NCBI GenBank assembly: GCA_024707255.1
Contig: JANQAC010000001.1
Location: 1,984,001 to 2,048,000 of the forward strand
Reading direction: 5' to 3'
Source: Asticcacaulis sp.
GTDB taxonomy: Bacteria > Pseudomonadota > Alphaproteobacteria > Caulobacterales > Caulobacteraceae
DNA: 64,000 nucleotides
The notes under the pieces were generated by a model, which was not told the DNA's origin, did not search any database, and saw only the letters and a program-made list of their open reading frames with translations. A program made the position numbers and the translations under genes. Numbering within the stretch: position 1 is the stretch's first letter; the number at the start of each line of letters is the position of its first letter. Shown here in pieces: positions 1 through 8,139 of the stretch.

Positions 1-1
1 T

Positions 2-322
2 GACGCCTATGCCAAGGGACTGAAGAACGACCCGGATTACCACTCCCTGATCATGGAAGATACCCTGACCCTGGCCGCGCTGCACCGCAGCCCGGAAGCG
101 CTGGCCCAGCTTGACGCCTATCTGGCGCGCAACCCCGACCTGCCGGATGAAATGATGGCCAATGCCCTGCGCAAGCGCGGCTATGTGCTGGTCGAGCTAG
201 AGCGCTGGGACGAGGCCGAGGCGGCTTACAAGGAGTCCCTCAAACTGGAACCGGATAATGAGACCGCCCAGGGCGAACTGGAATATATTGCGCAGACCAG
301 ACCTTCCAAGCCGGCCAACTGA
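2..322 (+). CDS. TPR-repeat protein, 5' end outside window
   Basis: The frame is open from base 2, so the gene starts upstream of the window and only about 106 C-terminal residues are seen. They contain helix-turn-helix pairs of the tetratricopeptide type; the last repeat (RGYVLVELERWDEAEAAYKE, then SLKLEPDN) fits the TPR pattern of W/L, G/A, Y and P positions well. TPR arrays serve as protein-interaction scaffolds; the partner cannot be told. The internal ATG at 53 is not needed as a start because the frame is open and TPR-like before it. Confidence 0.75.
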   Translation, partial: DAYAKGLKNDPDYHSLIMEDTLTLAALHRSPEALAQLDAYLARNPDLPDEMMANALRKRGYVLVELERWDEAEAAYKESLKLEPDNETAQGELEYIAQTRPSKPAN

Positions 323-364
323 CCCTATATGCGGGGCTCCTGACTGACAAACTGAGAGGGTAAT

Positions 365-880
365 ATGTCTGAGGCGGTTCAAATCGATATGTACAAGGCG
401 TCCGTGCCGGTGGTGCTCAATGCGCTGACCAATCTGAAGGCCATTCTTGGCAAGGCCGAGGCCTGGGCGGCGGAAAAGAACATCAAGGATGCCACCGTGC
501 TGAATGCGCGCCTGGCGCTCGACATGCTGCCCTTCTCGAAGCAGATCCAACTGGTGAGCGATACGGCCAAGGGCGTGGCGGCGCGTCTCGGTGGCGTTGA
601 AAATCCGTCCTATGCCGATGATGAGGCGAGCTTCGCCGAACTGCACGAGCGTCTGCAGAAAACGATCGATTTCGTCAAGTCGGTCGATGCCAAGGGTTTT
701 GCCGGTTCGGAGACGCGCGAAGTCGTGCTGAAGTTTCCGTCGCGCACGATCGAGTTCAAGGGGCTGGATTATCTGACTGGTTTCGCCATCCCCAACATGT
801 TCTTCCATGTGACCACCGCCTACGCCATCCTGCGCCATTCCGGCGTGCCGCTCGGCAAAAGCGATTTCCTCGGTGGTTAA
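365..880 (+). CDS. DUF1993 family protein
   Basis: 171 residues, the usual length for DUF1993. It shows the family's features: an N-terminal helix with the sequence MYKASVPVVLNALTNL, a run of predicted amphipathic helices, and a C-terminal segment FHVTTAYAILRHSGVPLGKSDFLG that carries the conserved histidines and the final (K)xDFLG. The fold is thought to be DinB-like, a four-helix bundle; no reaction is established. AGAGGGTAAT precedes the ATG as ribosome binding site. It stands alone between the TPR gene and a convergent gene pair. Confidence 0.85.
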   Translation: MSEAVQIDMYKASVPVVLNALTNLKAILGKAEAWAAEKNIKDATVLNARLALDMLPFSKQIQLVSDTAKGVAARLGGVENPSYADDEASFAELHERLQKTIDFVKSVDAKGFAGSETREVVLKFPSRTIEFKGLDYLTGFAIPNMFFHVTTAYAILRHSGVPLGKSDFLGG

Positions 881-926
881 GCGTCATGCCAAAAAGTGGT
901 TCCACTTTTTGGAAAAACATGATGCG
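881..926. repeat. Intergenic palindrome, likely bidirectional terminator
   Basis: A perfect 11-bp inverted repeat, CCAAAAAGTGG (889-899) and CCACTTTTTGG (902-912) with a two-base loop, sits inside an outer imperfect pair GCGTCATG/CATGATGC. It lies between two convergent genes, 1 base after one stop and 1 base before the other. The A-rich and T-rich arms suit a terminator working in both directions. Related AAAAGTG/CACTTTT palindromes occur at 17378 and 38610 in this window, so it also belongs to an interspersed repeat type. Confidence 0.6.
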
Positions 927-927
927 T

Positions 928-2016
928 CTAGTAAGCCTCAAAGGTCTCGATATCGAAGCGCTGGAGTTCGCTCAGATAATCTTCGAGCGTGACCAGGCCG
1001 ACACAAGGTAGGGCCCCATGCGCGAGCGTGGGGTCTTTTTCATATAGTCGCTTGGCCAGCAGCATGGCGGGTACACAAGGGATTTGCGGGCCGTCGCCCG
1101 ATTTCGCCACGATAAACCATGAACGGGTAAGCGGCGCGCCGGTGTGATCGATGCCGCTGATCGTGACGTGCATCCCCCCGATATCGCTGCCCATAAAATT
1201 GAATGCGTCGCTGGCGGCCAGAAGGGGCTTGGCCATCGCCGGCAGTTTGAGGGGTAAGCCGGCGCGTACAAGCCATGACAAGCCCCAGAGGCCGAGATGA
1301 AGGACGTCCAGTTCAAGCCCGGCGCCAAAACGGATCGATTTGAAGCCATAGGCAGCCGGCAGCAGATCGAGATCGGGAATATCGCAATTAGCCAGCCAGC
1401 GCTTACCCATGACGGGATAATCCTGCCGGTGCGCATCCTGCCAGCCATAGGGCTTCGGGTGTCCGGCAAAAGGCCGCAGGGGCTTGCCGACATAGCTCAG
1501 TATGCCGCGCGTGGTCGCCAGGCCCCGCTCGGCTTTCTGGCCGGGCGAAATGCCGAAATCGAGCCTGTCCATGCGGGCGAAAGCGGGTTTCAGATGCTCG
1601 ATCACCGCCGAAGACAGACCGGGCACCGTACTGGCGCCGCTGATCAGGGTGACGTCTGCCGCCTTCGCCTCGCGGTCGAGTTTGTTGAATCCAACGACAA
1701 AGTCGCGTCCATCGGCCAGATCGACATAATGGATGCCGGCGGCGATGCAGGCCCGCGCCACGGCATAGTCGCTGCCCTGGAACGGCCCGCTGGTATGGAC
1801 GATGACCGACGGCTTTTCCGCCGCCAAAACCTCGGCCAGTCCCGCGTGAATATCCAGCCGCAGAGGCCGTGCGTTTGGCAATTCGTGGCACAGGTCTTCG
1901 GCTTTTGAGAGATCGCGCCCGGAAATGATCAGGGGCAGGCCGTGCCGGGAGAGAGCTCGGGCTATGCGCTTGCCGAAATTGCCATAACCGCCAAGGATCA
2001 GGATTTCATTCGGCAT
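928..2016 (-). CDS. Saccharopine dehydrogenase-like NAD(P)-binding protein
   Basis: 362 residues. The N-terminus MPNEILILGGYGNFGKRIA is a Rossmann nucleotide-binding fold with GGYGNFG at residues 9-15, followed by SGRDLSKAE in the position of the second strand, as in saccharopine dehydrogenase NADP-binding domain proteins. A HTSGPFQG segment and GASTVPGLSSAV also match this family. The substrate is not identifiable. Its start codon overlaps the stop of the DUF4166 gene by 11 bases, so both are translated from one leftward transcript. Related proteins in which both domains are fused are known, which suggests the two act together. Confidence 0.8.
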   Translation of the reverse strand: MPNEILILGGYGNFGKRIARALSRHGLPLIISGRDLSKAEDLCHELPNARPLRLDIHAGLAEVLAAEKPSVIVHTSGPFQGSDYAVARACIAAGIHYVDLADGRDFVVGFNKLDREAKAADVTLISGASTVPGLSSAVIEHLKPAFARMDRLDFGISPGQKAERGLATTRGILSYVGKPLRPFAGHPKPYGWQDAHRQDYPVMGKRWLANCDIPDLDLLPAAYGFKSIRFGAGLELDVLHLGLWGLSWLVRAGLPLKLPAMAKPLLAASDAFNFMGSDIGGMHVTISGIDHTGAPLTRSWFIVAKSGDGPQIPCVPAMLLAKRLYEKDPTLAHGALPCVGLVTLEDYLSELQRFDIETFEAY

Positions 2017-2641
2017 ACTGAATATCCGTCACGGTAAACTCGCCTTCATAGCTGTATTCGGTCAGGCGGCCGAACAGCCCACCGGAAAGCGTCATTCGCA
2101 TCCGAAAACGGTCATCGCCCGTAGCTTCTTCTAACGCATCGCCCCGACCGAGCAGGCATTCACCGAGCCATGACAGAGGCATATCGATGCCGAAAATCCG
2201 CCAGACATAGCCGCGATGCTGTAACAATACCCGTTCGTTTTCATACACATAGCCACAGCGCCAGCCCACGCCGCCAGCCATATATTCGATCACCTCATGC
2301 GGCCCCTGCGGGATCATCTTTGAGCGAAAAACGTAAGATGCGGGGCCAGGAAAATCGAACCGGCGCTCGAAGATAAAGGCACGGCTGTCCGGTTCGCTCA
2401 GGAAGGTAACCGTGCAGGGCACATCCGAACCGGGCCAGGGCGTCAACATGTTTAACGCTTTTAACAGCGGTGAAGCCAGCCGCAGCAAGGGCCCCATGCG
2501 AATGGTCAGTTGGCCGGACACGGTGACGCGATCATGTGAAAATGGCCGGTTGGCGTAATGGGCTTTCAGCGCCGGCGGCAATATGTCCCACTGTTCGGCG
2601 AAGATATCCTGGAAGATGGGCGTGGCGCCGGTTGTGGTCAT
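2006..2641 (-). CDS. DUF4166 domain protein
   Basis: 211 residues matching DUF4166 along its length: IFAEQWDILPPALKAHYANRP at the N-terminus, then SDVPCTVTFLSEPDSRAFIFERRFDFPG and a C-terminal beta-rich segment ending FTVTDIQYAE. DUF4166 is often found fused to or next to saccharopine dehydrogenase-like reductases, as here, where the reductase overlaps it by 11 bases. No enzymatic role is known; the pair may act on a lipid or a small hydrophobic substrate, which is inference only. It is divergent from the DUF2269 gene starting at 2686. Confidence 0.75.
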   Translation of the reverse strand: MTTTGATPIFQDIFAEQWDILPPALKAHYANRPFSHDRVTVSGQLTIRMGPLLRLASPLLKALNMLTPWPGSDVPCTVTFLSEPDSRAFIFERRFDFPGPASYVFRSKMIPQGPHEVIEYMAGGVGWRCGYVYENERVLLQHRGYVWRIFGIDMPLSWLGECLLGRGDALEEATGDDRFRMRMTLSGGLFGRLTEYSYEGEFTVTDIQYAE

Positions 2642-2685
2642 GGTTTACCTTTCGTCCCACGCTAACACGAAGGCGCGCAACCCTC

Positions 2686-3150
2686 ATGCTTTATCTCTGC
2701 GTCAAATGGCTGCATATCCTGTCCTCGACCGTGCTGTTCGGCACCGGGATCGGCACGGCCTTCTTCATGCTGATGGCCAATCTCTCAAAGGATGTCCGCG
2801 CCATCGCCTTCGCCACGCGCACCGTGGTCGTCGCCGACTGGTGCTTCACCACGCCGGCCGTCATTTTCCAGCCCCTGAGCGGCCTGATGCTGATGCACCT
2901 TACCGGCGCTACAATGGAAAGCAGTTGGCTGGCCACCGCCCTTGCGCTCTATGTCTTTGCCGGTGCCTGCTGGCTGCCGGTGGTGTGGATGCAGATTCGC
3001 ATGAAGCGGCTGGCGGCCGAAGCGCTTCTCGGCGGGACCGACTTGCCGCCGGCCTACTGGCGGCTGAATACCTGGTGGATCGGGCTCGGATCACTGGCCT
3101 TTCCAGCGGTGGCGGCCATCTTCTGGCTGATGGTTTTTAAGCCCGGCTAG
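2686..3150 (+). CDS. DUF2269 family integral membrane protein
   Basis: 154 residues from the ATG at 2686 (MLYLCVKWLHILSSTVLFGTG). Four hydrophobic segments are seen at about 2-22, 50-72, 80-104 and 130-152, with the N-terminal KWLHILSS and the internal VADWCFTTPAVIFQPLSGL stretch typical of DUF2269. Conserved histidine and acidic residues in helix 1 and 2 have led to speculation of heme or metal binding in this family, but function is unknown. A longer reading from 2536 would overlap the divergent DUF4166 gene, so the internal ATG is chosen. Confidence 0.8.
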   Translation: MLYLCVKWLHILSSTVLFGTGIGTAFFMLMANLSKDVRAIAFATRTVVVADWCFTTPAVIFQPLSGLMLMHLTGATMESSWLATALALYVFAGACWLPVVWMQIRMKRLAAEALLGGTDLPPAYWRLNTWWIGLGSLAFPAVAAIFWLMVFKPG

Positions 3151-3207
3151 GCTTGCACGGGCCGGACCAGCGCCCATCTTGTACGGTAATATCGAAAGGA
3201 ACGGACC

Positions 3208-3837
3208 ATGATACATCTCTATGCCTGGGGCACGCCGAACGGCCGCAAGGCTACCATCATGCTGGAGGAACTGGGCGTTCCTTACGAAAGCCACCCGGTC
3301 AATATCGGCAAGGACGAGCAGTTCAAGCCGGAATTCCTCGCTATTTCACCCAATAACAAGATACCGGCCATTGTCGATGACGCGGCCGACGGCGGGCCAT
3401 TGAGCCTGTTTGAATCGGGCGCCATCCTGATCTATCTGGCGGATAAGTATGGCCGCTTCCTGCCCACCCTGCCGCACGAGCGCTATACGGTGATCCAGTG
3501 GTTGATGTGGCAGATGGGCGGCCTGGGGCCGATGATGGGCCAGCTTGGCTGGTTCGTGGTTTCCGACAAGAGCCAGACACCCACCGGCGTCAATCGCTAT
3601 GCCGCTGAGGTCGAGCGCCTGTTCAATGTGCTGGAAAAGCGTTTGAGCGAGTCACAGCACGTCGGCGGGGATGAATATTCGATTGCCGATATCGCCATCT
3701 ATCCGTGGCTCCAGCAGTACCGCACCCGCGTGCCTGACCATGTCGAGCCGCTGATCCAAGCGCGGCCGTTTATCGCCAACTGGCTGGCCGAGGTCGGCCG
3801 CCGGCCGGCGGTGGAGCGCGGCATGAAGCTGCCCTAG
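3208..3837 (+). CDS. Glutathione S-transferase family protein, YfcG-like
   Basis: 209 residues with an N-terminal thioredoxin-fold domain (TPNGRK at 9-14, NNKIPAIVD near 49-57, FESGAIL at 68-74) and a C-terminal helical domain containing SIADIAIYPWL. The TPNG motif at the active site and the FESGAI glutathione-binding motif are those of the YfcG/YghU (Nu class) disulfide-bond oxidoreductases, which use two glutathione molecules rather than a catalytic cysteine. Cytoplasmic. A GAAAGGAACGG ribosome binding site lies ahead of the ATG. It is monocistronic by spacing. Confidence 0.85.
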   Translation: MIHLYAWGTPNGRKATIMLEELGVPYESHPVNIGKDEQFKPEFLAISPNNKIPAIVDDAADGGPLSLFESGAILIYLADKYGRFLPTLPHERYTVIQWLMWQMGGLGPMMGQLGWFVVSDKSQTPTGVNRYAAEVERLFNVLEKRLSESQHVGGDEYSIADIAIYPWLQQYRTRVPDHVEPLIQARPFIANWLAEVGRRPAVERGMKLP

Positions 3838-3894
3838 ACGCGGTGTACATTCGGGGGCGTAGCTGTCATAGCTTCCTTTTTGAAAGATATTCCT

Positions 3895-4023
3895 ATGAAT
3901 AAAGCCAAGCACCGCCTGCTCACCCCGAACGAACTGGCCGAGCAGCGCAAGGCGCAGAGCCAGGCGCAGACCGCTAAACTGATCGAAGCGCAGAAGAAAA
4001 AGGCCGAAGCCGCCAAGGGCTAA
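3895..4023 (+). CDS. Small Lys/Ala/Gln-rich protein (42 aa), hypothetical
   Basis: A 42-codon reading frame, MNKAKHRLLTPNELAEQRKA then a K/A/E/Q-rich amphipathic helix ending KKKAEAAKG. The codon use is like that of its neighbours, third positions are G/C-rich and the protein is strongly helical and basic, which supports it being real; a weak AAAGATATTCCT leader precedes the ATG. Its stop overlaps the convergent DUF4442 stop by four bases. I do not recognise a family. Confidence 0.45.
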   Translation: MNKAKHRLLTPNELAEQRKAQSQAQTAKLIEAQKKKAEAAKG

Positions 4024-4484
4024 GCCGCCTTTTGGAAATCCTTGCGGCGCACATAGAGCGTCTTGTGAACCTTCGCCACAATCACGCCGTCCGTATCGAC
4101 CACATCGACATCATATTCCGCATCCAGCTTGCCTTTGGTATCGGCTTCCAGCTTCACACGGGCTATTTCCTCCGGCGGGATATGGAAATGTGCCCGCACC
4201 GTTTTGCGGCCCGGCTTGAGGAAGCGGATCGAGGCGGCCTTGTCCCAGACGATGTAGTCTCGGCCGAGTTTGGTCATCAGTATGGCCATGAAGAACGGAT
4301 CGCACATCATGTAGAGCGACCCGCCGAACTGGGTGCCGACGACATTGCGGTTCCACCAGCGCAGCTTCATCTCGACCGTGATGGCGGTGAAATCCGGCGC
4401 CGTTTCGATGACCCGGATGCCGGCGCCGATCAGCGGCGGATACCAGTTGATCTTCTTGAAGCGACGGATATCCGGGCCGGCCAT
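4020..4484 (-). CDS. DUF4442 hotdog-fold protein, thioesterase-like
   Basis: 154 residues from the ATG at 4484, which has AAAGGA seven bases upstream; a TTG two codons earlier is less likely. The sequence has the DUF4442 pattern of a hotdog-fold protein: NVVGTQFGGSLYMMCDPFFM on the central helix and KAASIRFLKPGRKTVRAHFHI on the following strands. Related PaaI-type hotdog proteins hydrolyse acyl-CoA thioesters, so a thioesterase role is plausible but not shown. It converges with the small basic protein gene. Confidence 0.8.
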   Translation of the reverse strand: MAGPDIRRFKKINWYPPLIGAGIRVIETAPDFTAITVEMKLRWWNRNVVGTQFGGSLYMMCDPFFMAILMTKLGRDYIVWDKAASIRFLKPGRKTVRAHFHIPPEEIARVKLEADTKGKLDAEYDVDVVDTDGVIVAKVHKTLYVRRKDFQKAA

Positions 4485-4612
4485 GCGCAATCCTTTTGTT
4501 TCCGTTCACGTCAACATATGCACGCCGACGAGTCAATATTTCATCCTGCCCGTAACCTGTTTTGGCGTCGCGCCGTATACGTGTTAAGCTGAGGCAAGAC
4601 AGGGAGGCACGC

Positions 4613-5230
4613 ATGGATGACGACCGGACCAGTATCCATCCGTTGTGGCTGAGGATCATACATTGGGCCAATGCGGCCGCGGTGGTGATCCTGATCATGA
4701 GCGGCTGGCGCATCTATAACGCCACGCGATTCCTGCACCTCAATGTGCCCTTCAGCCATGAACGGCTGTTTCCGGCGAAATGGACGCTGGGCGGCTGGCT
4801 GGGCGGCGCTATACAGTGGCATTTCGCCGCTATCTGGGTGCTGTTCGCCAGTGCCATCCTGTATGCGCTCCTGTTTGCGGTTTCAAAGCGTGGCCGGCAA
4901 TTTCTCCCACTTACGCCGCAGGGATTGTGGAGCGATATCAAGGCGTTCCTGAAAGGCCATCTCAGCCACGCCGATATCCGCCAGTACAATACCATTCAGA
5001 AACTGGCCTATCTGTTCGCCATGGCCGATCTGGTGGTGCTGATCGCCTCCGGACTGGTGCTGTGGAAGTCGGTGCAGTTCGGCTGGCTGCGCGTACTGCT
5101 CGGCGGCTACGAGGCGGCGCGCTATATCCATTTCTATGCCATGGCGGCCATCGTCGCCTTTATCGTCGTGCATGTGGTCATGGCCCTGCTGGTGCCGAAA
5201 ACCATCAAAGCCATGTTGTGGGGGCGCTGA
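4613..5230 (+). CDS. Cytochrome b561-type membrane subunit
   Basis: 205 residues from the ATG at 4613, preceded by AGGGAGG. Four transmembrane helices (about 12-32, 66-88, 125-147, 170-195) with candidate b-heme histidines at 9 and 17, and in RYIHFYAM and VVHVVMALL near the C-terminus, fit the cytochrome b/b6 (Ni-hydrogenase/YedZ-like) family. The next gene starts two bases after the stop and encodes a sulfite-oxidase-type molybdopterin protein, so the pair likely forms an oxidoreductase in which this subunit passes electrons to or from the quinone pool. Confidence 0.85.
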   Translation: MDDDRTSIHPLWLRIIHWANAAAVVILIMSGWRIYNATRFLHLNVPFSHERLFPAKWTLGGWLGGAIQWHFAAIWVLFASAILYALLFAVSKRGRQFLPLTPQGLWSDIKAFLKGHLSHADIRQYNTIQKLAYLFAMADLVVLIASGLVLWKSVQFGWLRVLLGGYEAARYIHFYAMAAIVAFIVVHVVMALLVPKTIKAMLWGR

Positions 5231-5231
5231 T

Positions 5232-5995
5232 ATGGACCCGGAAATCAAGAACGACGAAGACGCGATCCTGAAGGAGGCCAATGGCCTGTTGAAAGACCCC
5301 GCCAAACGCCGCCTGCTCGGCAATGTGCTGACGCTCGGCGGGTTGTCGCTCGCCACCGGTATTGCGCTCAATCACTATGGCTCGGTCAAAGAGATTTTAA
5401 AGGCGGTGTCGCGCTTCAATGACGGCGCGCAAGGCGTGATTTTCAATCCGCATAACCTGGCCCCGACCTATACCGAAGCAGACATAAAGCAGCCGTTTCC
5501 GTTCAATGCCTTCTACAGCGTCGACAAGGCGCCGGTGGTCGATCCCGGCAGCGTCCGGCTCCAGCTTTCCGGCAAGATCGCCGACCGCCGGCCGTGGGAT
5601 TTGCCGCAGCTCTATGCCCTGCCGCATACCGAACAGATCACGCGCCATATCTGCGTTGAGGGCTGGAGCGCCATAGGCCGCTGGGGTGGGGTGGTATTTT
5701 CAGAATTTCTCAAGCGGGTAGGGGCCGATACAACGTGCAAATATGTCGGGTTCAAATGCGCCGATGGCTATTTCACCTCGATCGACATGCCGACCGCACT
5801 GCATAGCCAGACCCTGCTGGCCTTTACCTTTGACGGCCAATTGCTGCCGGCGAAATACGGTTTCCCGATGAAGCTGAGGATGCCGACAAAGCTGGGCTAC
5901 AAAAACCCCAAGCATATCGTCGAGATATTCGTCACCAATGTCTATCCCGGAGGTTATTGGGAAGACCTGGGCTATAACTGGTTTGGGGGAGTTGA
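5232..5995 (+). CDS. Sulfite oxidase-type molybdopterin oxidoreductase (3' frame disturbed)
   Basis: About 254 residues. After a twin-arginine stretch and hydrophobic segment (KRRLLGNVLTLGGLSLATG, about 25-43) comes the oxidoreductase molybdopterin-binding domain with the Mo-coordinating cysteine at about 141 (HICVEGWSAIGRW) and the C-terminal YPGGYWEDLGYNWFGG that ends this family. As written the frame runs on to 6167 through an intergenic repeat and into the convergent ybaK gene. One extra G in the G5 run at 5985-5989 would give GGS and a stop at 5993-5995, the normal end. I take the extension as an artefact of a lost base. Functions with the upstream cytochrome b subunit. Confidence 0.8.
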
Positions 5996-6000
5996 GTTAT

Positions 6001-6125
6001 CTCCTCCCCATCCTGATGGGGAGCGGGGCCGCCCGTGCGGTGGCGGGCTTGTCCCGCCAGAGGCGGCGCTCCTCCGTCATTTCGCTTTGCTCAATGCCAC
6101 CTCCCTATTTAGAAATGGGGAGGAG
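6001..6125. repeat. Intergenic repeat with inverted ends
   Basis: CTCCTCCCCAT at 6001-6011 is repeated inverted as ATGGGGAGGAG at 6115-6125. Inside are further hairpins (CCCCATCCTGATGGGG; GGCGGGCTTGTCCCGCC). It fills the space between two convergent genes and has no open frame of its own. A similar G/C hairpin-rich element starting CCTCCCC occurs at 18468. This looks like a REP/MITE-like interspersed element and could act as a bidirectional terminator. Confidence 0.6.
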
Positions 6126-6131
6126 AGGGTC

Positions 6132-6605
6132 TTACGCCGTCAAATCGACAAATGGTGCATCCAGTGATCGCGCGGCATCGTCCGGCGATATGCTTAGCAA
6201 CAGCCCGCGCTGGCCGGCATTGATATAGATCGTGTCATAAAGTTGCGCCGTCTCATCGATCACCGTCGGCGTCTTTTTGCGCTGACCGAAGGGTGAGATG
6301 CCGCCCACCTTGTAGCCGGTCAGGCGCTCGGCATCGGGCACCTTCATCATGTAGCCGGACTTGCCGTGAAATGCCGCGGCCATCTTCTTCATGCTGACCT
6401 CGCAATCAGACGGCACGACCACGCAGACCGGTTTGCCATCCACCTCGGCCATCAGGGTTTTGAAGGTCTGTGACGGATCGACGCCCAGAGCCTCCGCCGC
6501 TTGCAATCCGACGCGCGGCGCGTCCGGATCGTAGGCGTAGGGGTGCAGGTCGAAGGCGATGCCGAGTTTGCTGAGCATCAATGTGCCGGGAGTGGTCTTG
6601 GACAT
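6132..6605 (-). CDS. ybaK: Cys-tRNA(Pro) deacylase YbaK
   Basis: 157 residues, full length for YbaK/EbsC. It hydrolyses Cys-tRNA(Pro) made when prolyl-tRNA synthetase mischarges with cysteine. The family marks are present: FKTLMAEVDGKPVCVVVPSD with the conserved Lys, KKMAAAFHGK, and GYKVGGISPFGQRKK, the glycine-rich signature of the active pocket. Its ATG overlaps the end of the threonine aldolase gene, so the two are co-transcribed leftward; no functional link is evident. Confidence 0.93.
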   Translation of the reverse strand: MSKTTPGTLMLSKLGIAFDLHPYAYDPDAPRVGLQAAEALGVDPSQTFKTLMAEVDGKPVCVVVPSDCEVSMKKMAAAFHGKSGYMMKVPDAERLTGYKVGGISPFGQRKKTPTVIDETAQLYDTIYINAGQRGLLLSISPDDAARSLDAPFVDLTA

Positions 6606-7636
6606 CAGCAGTCTTCCAGAAATGCCTTTACATCATCTTCGGTGGTGGCGAAGCTGGTGACCAGGCGATAGGCGTCCGGCCCTTCGTTCGGCCAGTTGTA
6701 GAAGCGATGTCCTTTGGCGAATAAACGGTCGGCGGTTGATTTCGGCAGGGTGACGAACAGTTCGTTGGCCTCGACCGGATGCAGCAGACCGACGCCCGCG
6801 CGATCGATCAGGCCGTCGCGTAAGGCTCGCGCCATCGCATTGGCATGACGGCCGAGATCAAGCCACAGATCGTTTTCCAGCAGAGCCTGCAATTGCGCCG
6901 AGACATAGCGCGCCTTGGAGGGCAATTGCCCGGCACGTTTGTGGATATAGGCAAAATCCTCGATCAGGGCCGGATTGAAGATGATGGCCGCCTCGGCCAG
7001 CATGGCGCCGTTTTTCGTACCGCCGAAGGACAGGATATCGACCCCGGCCACCACCTCCGCCGGTGTGCAGCCAAGCGAGGCCACGGCATTGGCCAGGCGG
7101 GCGCCATCCATATGGATATAAAGGCCATGCGCTTTTGCGAAATCAGACAGGGCTTTCAGTTCATCGAGCGAATAGACCGTGCCCAGTTCGGTGGATTGCG
7201 TCAGACTGATAACCTTTGGCCGTGAGGTATGGGGTGCGTGTTCAAGCGTGCGCTCGATCAGGTCGCCGATCGAGGCCACGGTCAATTTGGCATGATCGGT
7301 TTCTAAGTCTTCATTGGCAAGCCCGATGATCTTGCCGCCGGTGAAGAACTCCGGCAGGCCGCACTCGTCGTTATTGATGTGGCTCTGGCGGTGCGCCAGG
7401 ATCGACTCATAGGGCCGAATCATCCGCGCCAGGGCCAGGCCGTTGCACGCCGAGCCGTTGAACACCGGGAACAGCCGGGCCTGAGGCGCGCCGAAGGTCA
7501 TGCGGGCCGTTTTCTGCAATTTTTCGGTGACCGGATCATTGCCATAGGCCGGCATATTGCCGGTATTGGCGTCGATCAGGGCCTGCATCACTTTCGGATG
7601 GACAGGAGCGGTATTGTCGCTGGCGAAACTGGCCAT
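6605..7636 (-). CDS. ltaE: Low-specificity L-threonine aldolase
   Basis: 343 residues. A PLP-dependent fold-type I enzyme that splits L-threonine or L-allo-threonine into glycine and acetaldehyde. The N-terminus FASDNTAPVHPKVMQAL is the signature of this family; HMDGARLANAV gives the PLP-binding aspartate and SFGGTKNG the Schiff-base lysine at about residue 208. Length and motif order match beta-eliminating lyase-type bacterial aldolases. It is the first gene of a two-gene leftward unit with ybaK. Confidence 0.92.
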   Translation of the reverse strand: MASFASDNTAPVHPKVMQALIDANTGNMPAYGNDPVTEKLQKTARMTFGAPQARLFPVFNGSACNGLALARMIRPYESILAHRQSHINNDECGLPEFFTGGKIIGLANEDLETDHAKLTVASIGDLIERTLEHAPHTSRPKVISLTQSTELGTVYSLDELKALSDFAKAHGLYIHMDGARLANAVASLGCTPAEVVAGVDILSFGGTKNGAMLAEAAIIFNPALIEDFAYIHKRAGQLPSKARYVSAQLQALLENDLWLDLGRHANAMARALRDGLIDRAGVGLLHPVEANELFVTLPKSTADRLFAKGHRFYNWPNEGPDAYRLVTSFATTEDDVKAFLEDC

Positions 7637-7696
7637 GGGAGACTCTTCGATAGGTGATCGCTTCCTATAGAATCTGCACGAAGCCGGGGGAAGGGC

Positions 7697-7999
7697 TTAA
7701 CTGTCGGTCGCCGTATAATACTGCCCCGAAGGTCGGTCGCTGAGCAGGTCCATGACCGCCTCGAACTGTTTTGGATCGATTGCCGAAACGGCGTTCTTGT
7801 GCGCTGCAATATTCTTCCAGACCTCCAGAACAATCAACTTATCGTCTTCGTTAATACCGTCCGCAACCTTCAGGTAAAGTTCACAGCGCTCATTGCCTTC
7901 TACTGTGCGAATCTGTGCCACTATCTTCTCGAACAGGCCGACCAGCGCTTCGAATTTTTCCGGCAAGGCTTTGAATTCATTCAATCTCATAATGCTCAT
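7697..7999 (-). CDS. ABM-domain quinol monooxygenase-like protein
   Basis: 100 residues with the antibiotic-biosynthesis-monooxygenase (dimeric alpha-beta barrel) pattern: FEALVGLFEKIVAQIRTVEGNERCELYL, then LIVLEVWKNIAAHKNAVSA. YgiN-like members act on quinols; others degrade heme or have no known activity. A GAGGAGGGC ribosome binding site stands six to seven bases ahead of the ATG at 7999. It is divergent from the cupredoxin gene, with 140 AT-rich bases between that must hold both promoters. Confidence 0.75.
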   Translation of the reverse strand: MSIMRLNEFKALPEKFEALVGLFEKIVAQIRTVEGNERCELYLKVADGINEDDKLIVLEVWKNIAAHKNAVSAIDPKQFEAVMDLLSDRPSGQYYTATDS

Positions 8000-8139
8000 A
8001 TGCGCCCTCCTCTATTGAAAACCCTATACTTCGGCAGATGCTGCCACGGTACAGTTTACCGTCTCAAACTGGTTTTCATTACTTTTAATTTAAATACGCG
8101 CTTAACCGAGTTTTATAACTGTTGTGATAATCCGGGCGC

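Noticed and set aside
5996..6167. C-terminal extension of the molybdopterin oxidoreductase
   Set aside because: It translates an intergenic repeat and overlaps ybaK; one base in the G5 run restores the family's normal end.
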